A stretch of DNA of 5,036 nt from Candidatus Aminicenantota bacterium (GTDB lineage Bacteria; Acidobacteriota; B3-B38; Guanabaribacteriales; B3-B38), in the NCBI GenBank assembly GCA_029880275.1, contig JAOUOQ010000145.1, forward strand, positions 1 to 5,036, given 5' to 3'. The position numbers and the translations under genes were made by a program. A model generated the notes under the pieces. The model had not been told where the DNA came from, searched no databases, and saw only the letters and a list, made by a program, of their open reading frames with translations. Shown one piece after another: positions 1 to 5,036 of this stretch (positions are counted from its first letter, which is position 1; every line of letters begins with the position of its first letter).

Positions 1-2217
1 CTCAGGGGTTTTCTCCACACCCGGAAGGTGCTGGCTGCCGATGTTGGAGGTCATAATGACCACCGTGTTCTTGAAATCGACCGTACGCCCGTGGGAGTCG
101 GTTAACCTCCCATCGTCCAGTATCTGCAGGAGGATGTTGAACACATCGTGGTGGGCTTTCTCAATCTCGTCAAACAGGATGACCGAGTAGGGCTTCCGCC
201 TTATGCTTTCGGTGAGCTGTCCCCCCTCCTCGTAGCCGACATAGCCCGGCGGCGCCCCGATAAGGCGAGCGACGGTGTGCTTCTCCATATACTCCGACAT
301 ATCAACGCGCACCAATGCCTCCTCATCGTCAAACAGTGATTCCGCCAGTGCGCGAGCCAGCTCGGTTTTGCCCACTCCGGTCGGTCCCAGGAAGATGAAG
401 CTCCCTATCGGTCGGTTGGGATCCTTAATGCCCGAACGAGCCCTGAGCACCGCCTCCACCACGGCGGAGACCGCCTCGTCTTGCCCCACCACCCGCTTGT
501 GAATCTCATCAGGCAGTTGGAGAAGCTTCTGGCGTTCTCCTTCCAGCAGCCTGCTCACCGGGATACCCGTCCACCGGCTCACCACCTCGGCGATGTCCTC
601 ATCGCCCACCTCCTCTTTGAGTAGGGAGGATTGCCCTCTCCTCTGCTGCAGCTTCTCTCCCTCTTCCTTGAGTTTTTTTTCCAGCGCGATCAGGCGACCA
701 TACTTCAGCTCTGCAGCCTTATTGAGGTCATAGGAGCGCTCGGCTTTCTCAATCTGGATTTTGACCTCCTCAATCTCCTTCTTCAGGGAGCCGATGGCTG
801 ATAAGGCCTCCTTTTCTGCCTTCCATTGCGCGCTGAGGGTATCAGCCTGGCTTTTGAGCTCTGCCAGGTTTTTTTCCAGCTTTGCCAGCCGCTCTTTGGA
901 TACGGCGTCTTTCTCCTTCTTGAGGGCTTCTCGCTCAATCTCCAGTTGCATGATTTTGCGGGTGGCTTCGTCCAGCTCCGAGGGCATGCTGTCTATTTCG
1001 GTGCGCAGCTTGGCACCGGCTTCATCAATGAGGTCAATCGCCTTATCGGGGAGAAATCGGTCGGAGATGTATCGGTTGCTGAGCACGGCGGCGGCGACCA
1101 GCGCGGAGTCTTTGATGCGCACCCCGTGGTGCACCTCGTAGCGCTCTTTTAGCCCCCGCAGGATGGAGATGGTCTCCTCCACTGAGGGCTGGTCGACCAT
1201 CACCATCTGGAAGCGCCGTTCCAGGGCGGCATCCTTCTCCACATGTTTGCGATACTCGTCTATGGTGGTGGCGCCAATGCAGTGGAGCTCGCCCCGGGCT
1301 AACATCGGCTTGAGGATGTTGCTGGCGTCCATGGCGCCCTCGGCTGCCCCTGCGCCCACCACGGTGTGGAGCTCGTCGATGAACATGATGATCTCACCCT
1401 CAGAATCCTGAACCTCTTTGAGCACCGCCTTCAGACGCTCCTCAAACTCTCCCCGATACTTAGCCCCGGCAATCAGTGCCCCCATATCAAGGGCGATTAT
1501 CCTTTTGTTCTTCAGCCCTTCGGGCACATCTCCCTTGACGATGCGCTGGGCTAATCCCTCAACAATGGCGGTCTTGCCGACCCCGGGGTCTCCTATCAGC
1601 ACCGGGTTGTTCTTGGTGCGGCGTGAGAGGATTTGAATCACCCTCCGAATCTCCTCGTCCCTTCCGATGACCGGGTCGAGTTTGCCCTGGCTGGCCAGGC
1701 TGGTGAGGTCCCTTCCATAGCGCTCCAGGGGCTGGTAGGTCCCCTCGGGGGTGGGCGAGGTTATCCTCTGATGCCCCCGGATGGAGCGGAGGGCTTCCAT
1801 AAGGTTGTTCTTGTTAAGACCTGCTTCGCTGAGGATGCGCCCGGCGGTGAGGGAATCCCCCTCCTCCACCATAGCCATGAGAAAATGCTCCACGCTCACA
1901 TAGTCGTCCTTCAGCCGTTTGGCTTGTTCCTCGGCTAAGCTCAGCACTCGGCTCAGACCCTGGCCGATATACATCTGCCCGGCGCCGGCGCCGGTGACCT
2001 GGGGAATAGAACTCAGGTAGTTTTCCACTTTTGAACGCACTGCCTCAGGGGATATGTTCATTGCCTGCAGGATGCGAGGGACCAGCCCGTCGCTCTGCTG
2101 AAGCAGAGCCAGAAGCAGGTGTTCGGGGTCAATTTGCTGATGGTAATACTTACCGGCTGCCAGTTGAGCCCCCTGCAGGGCTTCCTGGGCTTTTTCTGTC
2201 ATGCGATTCACATCCAT
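1..2217 (-). CDS. clpB: ATP-dependent chaperone ClpB (disaggregase), C-terminus cut off by the window edge
   Basis: Hsp104/ClpB-family cytosolic AAA+ hexamer, which in known relatives threads aggregated proteins through its pore and refolds them together with DnaK/DnaJ/GrpE. The 739 visible residues show, in order: a Clp N-domain (about 1-150); the first AAA+ module with Walker A GDPGVGKT (209-216), pore loop KYRGE with Tyr254, Walker B ending FIDE (279-282) and arginine fingers in ALERRF (331-336); a long charged coiled-coil middle domain (about 405-530), which marks ClpB rather than ClpA or ClpC; and the second AAA+ module with Walker A GPTGVGKT (611-618), pore loop GYVGYEEGG (658-666), Walker B VILFDE (679-684) and sensor-1 MTSNIGS. 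ClpB proteins usually have about 860 residues, so roughly 120 C-terminal residues lie outside the window. The ATG at 2217-2215 is chosen because GGAGA (2227-2223) sits five bases upstream; a second in-frame ATG five codons later is less well placed. No frameshift or lost catalytic residue is visible. Confidence 0.97.
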   Translation of the reverse strand, partial: MDVNRMTEKAQEALQGAQLAAGKYYHQQIDPEHLLLALLQQSDGLVPRILQAMNISPEAVRSKVENYLSSIPQVTGAGAGQMYIGQGLSRVLSLAEEQAKRLKDDYVSVEHFLMAMVEEGDSLTAGRILSEAGLNKNNLMEALRSIRGHQRITSPTPEGTYQPLERYGRDLTSLASQGKLDPVIGRDEEIRRVIQILSRRTKNNPVLIGDPGVGKTAIVEGLAQRIVKGDVPEGLKNKRIIALDMGALIAGAKYRGEFEERLKAVLKEVQDSEGEIIMFIDELHTVVGAGAAEGAMDASNILKPMLARGELHCIGATTIDEYRKHVEKDAALERRFQMVMVDQPSVEETISILRGLKERYEVHHGVRIKDSALVAAAVLSNRYISDRFLPDKAIDLIDEAGAKLRTEIDSMPSELDEATRKIMQLEIEREALKKEKDAVSKERLAKLEKNLAELKSQADTLSAQWKAEKEALSAIGSLKKEIEEVKIQIEKAERSYDLNKAAELKYGRLIALEKKLKEEGEKLQQRRGQSSLLKEEVGDEDIAEVVSRWTGIPVSRLLEGERQKLLQLPDEIHKRVVGQDEAVSAVVEAVLRARSGIKDPNRPIGSFIFLGPTGVGKTELARALAESLFDDEEALVRVDMSEYMEKHTVARLIGAPPGYVGYEEGGQLTESIRRKPYSVILFDEIEKAHHDVFNILLQILDDGRLTDSHGRTVDFKNTVVIMTSNIGSQHLPGVEKTPE

Positions 2218-2222
2218 ACCCG

Positions 2223-2306
2223 TCTCCAATTATTTTTCTGTTGTTAACACTGTCTCCATAAAATTGGAGAGGTGAAGCTCGGCGCACCTCATCGAAAATA
2301 CCTCTC
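2223..2306 (-). promoter_or_regulatory. clpB 5' leader with competing hairpins that could hide the ribosome binding site
   Basis: Read on the minus strand, the clpB Shine-Dalgarno region AATTGGAGA (plus 2231-2223) is the perfect 9-base complement of TCTCCAATT (plus 2270-2262), 30 bases upstream. The same upstream arm can instead form a short hairpin with the nearer GGAGA (plus 2257-2253). The overlapping segment CACCTCTC can pair with GAGGTG (plus 2290-2285, 6 bp, 10-base loop) or with GAGAGGT (plus 2306-2300, 7 bp). These pairings exclude each other, so the leader could switch between an open and a closed ribosome site. The complementarity is seen directly. A thermosensor or other switch role is inference, and it does not match any named thermometer family I recognise. 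Confidence 0.4.
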
Positions 2307-2328
2307 TCGTGTTGGAAATCTGTTAACA
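2242..2328. repeat. two identical palindromic octamers TGTTAACA (2242-2249 and 2321-2328)
   Basis: The self-complementary octamer TGTTAACA occurs twice, with start positions 79 bases apart. The distal copy overlaps the expected clpB transcription start, just downstream of the candidate -10 element. The proximal copy lies in the leader between the two arms of the Shine-Dalgarno-sequestering stem. A pair of identical palindromes around a start site is a typical layout for repressor operators, but eight-base AT-rich palindromes also arise by chance. No known regulator is assigned. Confidence 0.3.
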
Positions 2329-2333
2329 ATTAT

Positions 2334-2361
2334 AATATAAGACCTTTTGGCTGGGATGCAA
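2334..2361 (-). promoter_or_regulatory. candidate clpB housekeeping-type promoter
   Basis: On the minus strand, TTGCAT (plus 2361-2356) is followed after 16 bases by TATATT (plus 2339-2334). Transcription would start near 2327 and give a leader of about 110 bases containing all the competing hairpins. A better-matching TATAAT lies at plus 2334-2329, but it sits 21 bases from the -35-like hexamer. The surroundings are AT-rich, so chance matches are likely. No recognisable heat-shock sigma-factor promoter is seen. Confidence 0.35.
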
Positions 2362-2423
2362 CTTTTTTATTTAGAGTGCTTCTTATCCTTCCCTCTTTAA
2401 CTTTAACCGGGGCGAATTTATTC

Positions 2424-2452
2424 TTGTCATAAGGGGTAATTTGATATATTCT
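2424..2452 (+). promoter_or_regulatory. candidate promoter of the potassium channel gene
   Basis: TTGTCA (2424-2429) is followed by TATTCT (2447-2452) at the ideal 17-base spacing. Alternatively, an extended -10 element TGATATATT (2442-2450) uses the same -35 hexamer at 15 bases. Either would give an untranslated leader of roughly 90 bases before the ATG at 2553. The leader (about 2460-2552) holds only a weak stem of TCCCA with TGGGG around 2480-2500 and no riboswitch I recognise. Confidence 0.4.
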
Positions 2453-2552
2453 AAGGGAGAAAATCATTTCTTCCGGTCTTCCCAAGATATGCTGGGGGGA
2501 TGCCTTTGCAGTATCATCTCAGGGAGGGTGACTTTCCAGGGACGAGGTTTTA

Positions 2553-3605
2553 ATGAGTAATATGGGTGAGAGAGGATATTCCTTCCGCCTGCGGATAGCT
2601 GTGATGATGCTGGGATTTGTCATCCTGGGGGGGACGCTGAGTTATACCTTTGTTGAGAAGTGGAGCTTAAGCGACTCGCTCTATATGACCCTCATCACCC
2701 TTTCCACCGTAGGCTTCGGCGAAGTGCATCCGCTAAGTATGGAAGGGCGAATCGTAACCCTGGTGGTAATCCTCTGCGGTGTGGGGATTGGAGCCTTCGC
2801 CATAGGAACCATCACCGAGATGATACTGGAGGGGAGGATAAGGGAGATTTTGGGGAGGAGGAAATTGGAGAAACAGCTTCAAAACTTGAAAGACCATTTC
2901 ATCATTTGCGGCTATGGGATGATTGGGTCGGTAATCTGCGACGAAGTTGAGAAGAGCAAAAGGAGCTTTGTAGTTATTGAGAAGAAGGAGGAGCTGGCAA
3001 GGGAGATCGAAAAGAAGGGCTATCTTTACATTCTGGGGGATGCCACCGATGACGAGGTGCTCCTCCGGGCGGGCATTAAGACCGCCAGGTCTCTTATCTC
3101 GGCTATTACCTCGGATGCGGATAATGTCTTCATCACCCTGACCGCCAAGGAATTAAATCCCAAGATATTTATCGTCTCCCGGGCTTCCGATGCGGTGGGA
3201 GAGAGGAGGCTGCGTCGGGCAGGAGCGAACAAGGTCGTCTCCCCGGACAGATTGGGGGGCTACCGGATGGCTCAGGCGGTATTGCGTCCGGCAGTGGTGG
3301 AGTTCGTTGAGCTGACCCACTGCGTCCAGGATATAGAGCTTACCATCGACGAGGTGGAGGTGCAGAAGGGGAGTCGGGTGGCAGATGCCACCCTGAAGGA
3401 GTCGGGAATCCGGGAGAAAACCGGCATGGTCATAGTGGCTATTGAGAAGGCTTCCGGAGAGATGGACTTCAATCCGTCTGCCGGGGCGAAAATAGAGGCA
3501 GGCGACCGCCTGGTGACCATCGGCTCCGCAGACCAGCTGAAGGACTTGATAGGCTTGGTGACCGCCAAAAAGCGTGCCATAAAGAGAAGCAGGAAACAAG
3601 CCTGA
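2553..3605 (+). CDS. two-TM potassium channel with RCK (TrkA-N/TrkA-C) gating domain
   Basis: Inner-membrane K+ channel of the MthK-like class, 350 residues, apparently complete. The N-terminus has one transmembrane helix (about 13-33), a pore helix, the selectivity filter TVGFGE (52-57) and a second helix (about 66-90). A charged linker leads to a Rossmann-fold RCK domain (about 114-235) with GYGMIG (120-125), an acidic Glu143 at the end of the second strand and GDATD (162-166). A TrkA-C lobe follows (about 258-337), then a basic tail. The family assembles as a tetrameric pore with an octameric cytoplasmic gating ring and controls K+ flux and membrane potential. The intact glycine motif suggests binding of a nucleotide such as NAD(H), ADP or ATP. 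The ATG at 2553 has GAGG five bases upstream; Met4 is a less likely start. The gene is transcribed away from clpB. A KtrA/TrkA subunit is excluded because the pore is on the same chain. Confidence 0.93.
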   Translation: MSNMGERGYSFRLRIAVMMLGFVILGGTLSYTFVEKWSLSDSLYMTLITLSTVGFGEVHPLSMEGRIVTLVVILCGVGIGAFAIGTITEMILEGRIREILGRRKLEKQLQNLKDHFIICGYGMIGSVICDEVEKSKRSFVVIEKKEELAREIEKKGYLYILGDATDDEVLLRAGIKTARSLISAITSDADNVFITLTAKELNPKIFIVSRASDAVGERRLRRAGANKVVSPDRLGGYRMAQAVLRPAVVEFVELTHCVQDIELTIDEVEVQKGSRVADATLKESGIREKTGMVIVAIEKASGEMDFNPSAGAKIEAGDRLVTIGSADQLKDLIGLVTAKKRAIKRSRKQA

Positions 3606-3632
3606 GGAGTTAAGCCCCACTTATCTTGACGA

Positions 3633-3642
3633 TGTGCGCACA
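3633..3642. promoter_or_regulatory. 10-bp perfect palindrome TGTGCGCACA
   Basis: A perfect ten-base palindrome lies 28 bases after the channel stop codon and 31 bases before the possible small ORF at 3674. A -35-like TTGACG (3626-3631) is directly next to it, but no good -10 hexamer follows at 16-19 bases. It could be an operator or a chance palindrome. There is no loop or U-tract, so it is not an intrinsic terminator. Confidence 0.2.
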
Positions 3643-3673
3643 GCCCGATTCACAACCATAAGGTGAGACCCCA

Positions 3674-3778
3674 ATGTGTAGTGCTTCAAAGGGCAAAATC
3701 GAAGGAGCCGAGAATTTGAACACGGAGCACGAGCAGCGGCTGCACTTCCTTTTGAGAAAGCTAAAGGTAGTTAAATAA
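3674..3778 (+). CDS. possible 34-residue small protein, unrecognised
   Basis: A short open frame encodes 34 residues beginning MCSASKGKIEG and ending LLRKLKVVK, closed by TAA. A plausible ribosome site AAGGTGAG (3660-3667) lies six bases before the ATG. It starts 68 bases after the potassium channel stop on the same strand, and its codons are moderate-GC like the channel's, unlike the AT-rich sequence that begins at its stop codon. The product would be soluble, with an acidic middle (EGAENLNTEHEQ) and a basic, probably helical C-terminus. No domain is recognised. It could be a true small protein, the 5' remnant of a gene cut by the downstream AT-rich segment, or a chance frame. Confidence 0.35.
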   Translation: MCSASKGKIEGAENLNTEHEQRLHFLLRKLKVVK

Positions 3779-3804
3779 GCCAAAAATAACTGTAAATAAA
3801 TGTA

Positions 3805-3846
3805 TCATAACTGGCAAGAAATCCCACCCTCCAGTCTCATAACTGG
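3805..3846 (+). repeat. 10-base direct repeat TCATAACTGG
   Basis: TCATAACTGG occurs at 3805-3814 and again at 3837-3846, 32 bases apart. The first copy continues as CAAG and the second as GCAAA, so similarity extends slightly with one inserted G. The second copy also forms the 3' arm of the small hairpin at 3831-3846. The repeat sits at the boundary where composition changes, so it could be a protein binding site or a trace of an insertion event. Confidence 0.35.
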
Positions 3847-3858
3847 GCAAAAATATAA

Positions 3859-3909
3859 GGGGATGGGGGATAAATTTTTGCTTGGAATTTTGCGGTGGGT
3901 TGGGGGTGG
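3859..3909 (+). other. G-rich tract with possible two-tier G-quadruplex
   Basis: Within otherwise AT-rich sequence, G runs occur at 3859-3862 and 3865-3869, and a tight cluster GG-T-GGG-TT-GGGGG-T-GG occurs at 3894-3909. The cluster has four runs with one- or two-base loops, enough for a two-layer quadruplex on the plus strand. It lies about 105 bases upstream of the start of the 254-residue gene. Whether it folds or has any function is unknown. Confidence 0.3.
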
Positions 3910-4000
3910 TGCAATTTTTGATAGGAATCTTAAAAATTTTATTTTATTATTATAACAATGATATTGTAATATAAACATAATCTATCATAAATAAGTTTTT

Positions 4001-4008
4001 AAGGAGAG
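4001..4008 (+). promoter_or_regulatory. strong Shine-Dalgarno sequence of the 254-residue gene
   Basis: AAGGAGAG is a near-ideal ribosome binding site, with the GGAG core eight bases before the ATG at 4015. It settles the start choice, since no other in-frame start nearby has such a site. Confidence 0.8.
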
Positions 4009-4014
4009 ATAATA

Positions 4015-4779
4015 ATGGAACACAATATAAAAGATGAAATAGACAAGATTTACGAAATGGAAGCACAAGGCTATAAAGAAACTAAACAAAATTTATCTTA
4101 TGCTATACCTCTTATTCTAGATATTTTCAATCTATATGATTCTTTATCCACAATTCAAGGATTTTATCCAATAGATGAAAAAATTGATAAAGAATTAATT
4201 GCCAAGCAAATAGCTGCTAATCAGGCTTTGTTATTATATTGTAAGCATCGATTTATAGCTGCTTGTTTCGCTACACTTAGAGGTCATTGTTCTGATTCTT
4301 TAATAATACTACGAATAGCTATTGAATCTTGTTTGGTTGCTTATAAAATAAAAAGATATCCTAATCTTGCAGATGTATGGAGAGAAGCATATGAATCTGG
4401 GCAACCTAGTAACGAATACAAAAAACATTTTTTTAATATAAGAGATTTGCTTTCTTCTTCACACCCAATAACGGATGAACTATATAAAAGATATAAAGAT
4501 TGCTCTGCGATGGCTCATGCTAATATTATTTCAATGGCACCGAAGATGGAAAATCAAATACATGAAGAATTATGTCTTTTAAAAATTGATTATTTTGAAT
4601 ACCAACAATTAGGTTTTATTAAATTGACCAGATGTTTCTTTTATATTATTGATACTCAAATAGGGATACTTCAAATATTTGATGAAATCTTTAAGGAAGT
4701 GATTGATTATGATCGTAATAAATGGCTAATTAATTTAAATCAAGTAAATAACAAGATATCCATTCATTTTAAAAAATGA
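4015..4779 (+). CDS. uncharacterised 254-residue helical protein, probably horizontally acquired
   Basis: I do not recognise this protein with certainty. It is complete, starts at an ATG behind a strong Shine-Dalgarno site, and ends at TGA. The sequence looks almost entirely alpha-helical and soluble: an acidic, Lys-rich N-terminus (1-25), hydrophobic amphipathic stretches around 28-48 and 200-228, and no signal peptide or clear membrane span. A central block, LRIAIESCLVAYKI (99-112) followed by YKRYKDCSAMAHAN (157-170), resembles the helix pattern of DUF5677 or HEPN-like hypothetical proteins often found in accessory and defence loci. The canonical HEPN R-x4-6-H motif is not present; the nearest pair is Arg159 and His168, with eight residues between. 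It has seven cysteines, none in a CxxC pair. Codon use is strongly AT-biased, unlike clpB and the channel, and the gene stands alone, which suggests acquisition by transfer. The function is unknown. Confidence 0.85.
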   Translation: MEHNIKDEIDKIYEMEAQGYKETKQNLSYAIPLILDIFNLYDSLSTIQGFYPIDEKIDKELIAKQIAANQALLLYCKHRFIAACFATLRGHCSDSLIILRIAIESCLVAYKIKRYPNLADVWREAYESGQPSNEYKKHFFNIRDLLSSSHPITDELYKRYKDCSAMAHANIISMAPKMENQIHEELCLLKIDYFEYQQLGFIKLTRCFFYIIDTQIGILQIFDEIFKEVIDYDRNKWLINLNQVNNKISIHFKK

Positions 4780-4782
4780 CCT

Positions 4783-4812
4783 CAATTACTTACTACAGAA
4801 AATTGGTTTTTT
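4783..4812 (+). terminator. weak candidate intrinsic terminator after the 254-residue gene
   Basis: CAATT (4783-4787) can pair with AATTG (4801-4805) across a 13-base loop. It is followed by G and six T residues (4807-4812). The position, four bases after the stop codon, is right, but the stem is short and AT-rich and would be a poor terminator on its own. Confidence 0.3.
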
Positions 4813-4966
4813 ATTTCAGGAGTTTCTTCTGATACTGATTCACTCCGAAGTAAGTGCCGATGTTGCTGGACATCCCTATTATCCATTTGCCCGGACTCTT
4901 AGCTTCCCTCTGGTTCAGTGTCAATGCCCCTATGCAGAGGCCTCCCGCCGCGCTGCAGTGCAGAGG
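4811..4966 (-). pseudogene. possible C-terminal remnant of a broken gene
   Basis: On the minus strand, a frame of 51 codons runs from just after an in-frame TAG (4969-4967) to TAA at 4813-4811. Its translation has protein-like content, with GKWIIGMSSNIG and YFGVNQYQKKLLK at the end, but the only ATG in the frame is at 4873 and gives just 20 residues without a clear ribosome site. Upstream of the TAG the same frame stays open to the window edge. This could be the decayed 3' end of a gene, possibly interrupted when the neighbouring AT-rich gene arrived, or a chance frame. The family is not recognised. Confidence 0.25.
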
Positions 4967-4978
4967 CTATTGCGGGGC
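4926..4978. repeat. GC-rich inverted and direct repeat cluster
   Basis: GCCCC (4926-4930) faces GGGGC (4974-4978). Between them, the 9-base direct repeat TGCAGAGGC occurs at 4933-4941 and 4959-4967, the palindrome GAGGCCTC lies at 4937-4944, and CTGCAG at 4953-4958. The GC-rich, repeat-laden block contrasts with the adjacent AT-rich gene. It could be the end of a repetitive or mobile element, a structured RNA segment, or degenerate sequence. No transposase or known repeat family is identified. The remaining sequence to 5036 shows only a short forward frame from an ATG at 4997 that runs off the edge and cannot be judged. Confidence 0.3.
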
Positions 4979-5036
4979 TTGGGCAGAAGTGGCTCTATGG
5001 TTAAGCGAAACATCTGGAAGGCTACCCGAAAATGGC

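Larger units (their letters stand above)
3779..4014. other. AT-rich non-coding stretch before the 254-residue gene
   Basis: No credible gene is seen. Composition shifts abruptly to AT-rich near 3775, apart from a G-rich patch at 3859-3909. The stretch holds a 10-base direct repeat, a small hairpin CCAGT-CTCATA-ACTGG (3831-3846) without a U-tract, and a short inverted repeat ACAAT-GAT-ATTGT (3955-3967). Promoter hexamers cannot be chosen with confidence in such AT-rich sequence; TTGATA (3918-3923) and TATTAT (3945-3950) are present but 21 bases apart. Confidence 0.5.

Noticed and set aside
148..2261. Several plus-strand open frames opposite clpB
   Set aside because: They are antisense shadows of an intact, fully motif-bearing ClpB; they show no protein families and are fragmented.
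2371..2380. GAGTGCT, which resembles one half of a CIRCE heat-shock operator
   Set aside because: The matching TTAGCACTC half is absent nine bases upstream, so it is only a chance half-site.
2460..2552. A c-di-AMP (ydaO) or other riboswitch in the channel leader, as is known for some potassium transport genes
   Set aside because: The leader is shorter than the ydaO class and shows none of its conserved blocks; only weak stems are visible.
2660..3620. Other-frame open frames inside the potassium channel gene on both strands
   Set aside because: They overlap the strongly supported channel frame and have no recognisable domains or ribosome sites.
3831..3846. Hairpin CCAGT-CTCATA-ACTGG as an intrinsic terminator
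   Set aside because: The stem is only five base pairs and no U-tract follows on either strand.
3805..3846. CRISPR-like repeat array
   Set aside because: There are only two 10-base copies, with no regular spacers and no cas genes in the window.
4997..5036. Forward frame beginning MVKRNIWKATRKW at the right edge
   Set aside because: Only 13 codons are visible and no ribosome binding site precedes it, so it cannot be supported as a gene.

Overview
This is a bacterial window of mixed composition. Positions 1 to about 3780 have moderate GC content with ordinary bacterial gene structure. About 3780-4800 is strongly AT-rich, and the last 200 or so bases return to moderate or high GC. The ClpB disaggregase and an RCK-type potassium channel point to a free-living bacterium. 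The style of both proteins would fit Chloroflexota or a similar deep lineage, but this is a weak inference and nothing here fixes the taxon.

Layout: (1) Positions 1-2217, minus strand, hold the first 739 codons of clpB; the gene runs off the left edge. (2) Positions 2218-2552 are a divergent intergenic region. It carries a candidate clpB promoter, two TGTTAACA octamers, a clpB leader with several mutually exclusive pairings around the Shine-Dalgarno sequence, and a candidate forward promoter. (3) Positions 2553-3605, plus strand, encode a complete two-helix potassium channel with a cytoplasmic RCK (TrkA-N plus TrkA-C) regulatory half. (4) Positions 3674-3778 hold a possible 34-residue small protein. 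(5) Positions 3779-4014 are a non-coding AT-rich stretch with short repeats and a G-rich tract. (6) Positions 4015-4779, plus strand, encode a 254-residue protein I cannot assign, whose base composition differs sharply from clpB and the channel. (7) Positions 4780-5036 have no convincing intact gene, only a possible gene remnant on the minus strand and a GC-rich repeat structure.

ClpB and the channel are divergently transcribed. Heat or stress protein quality control and potassium homeostasis could share the intergenic control region, but only adjacency supports this. The 254-residue gene looks like a separately acquired accessory gene. The best candidates for something new are the clpB leader, which may be an RNA switch or thermometer, and the accessory gene with its unusual surroundings.
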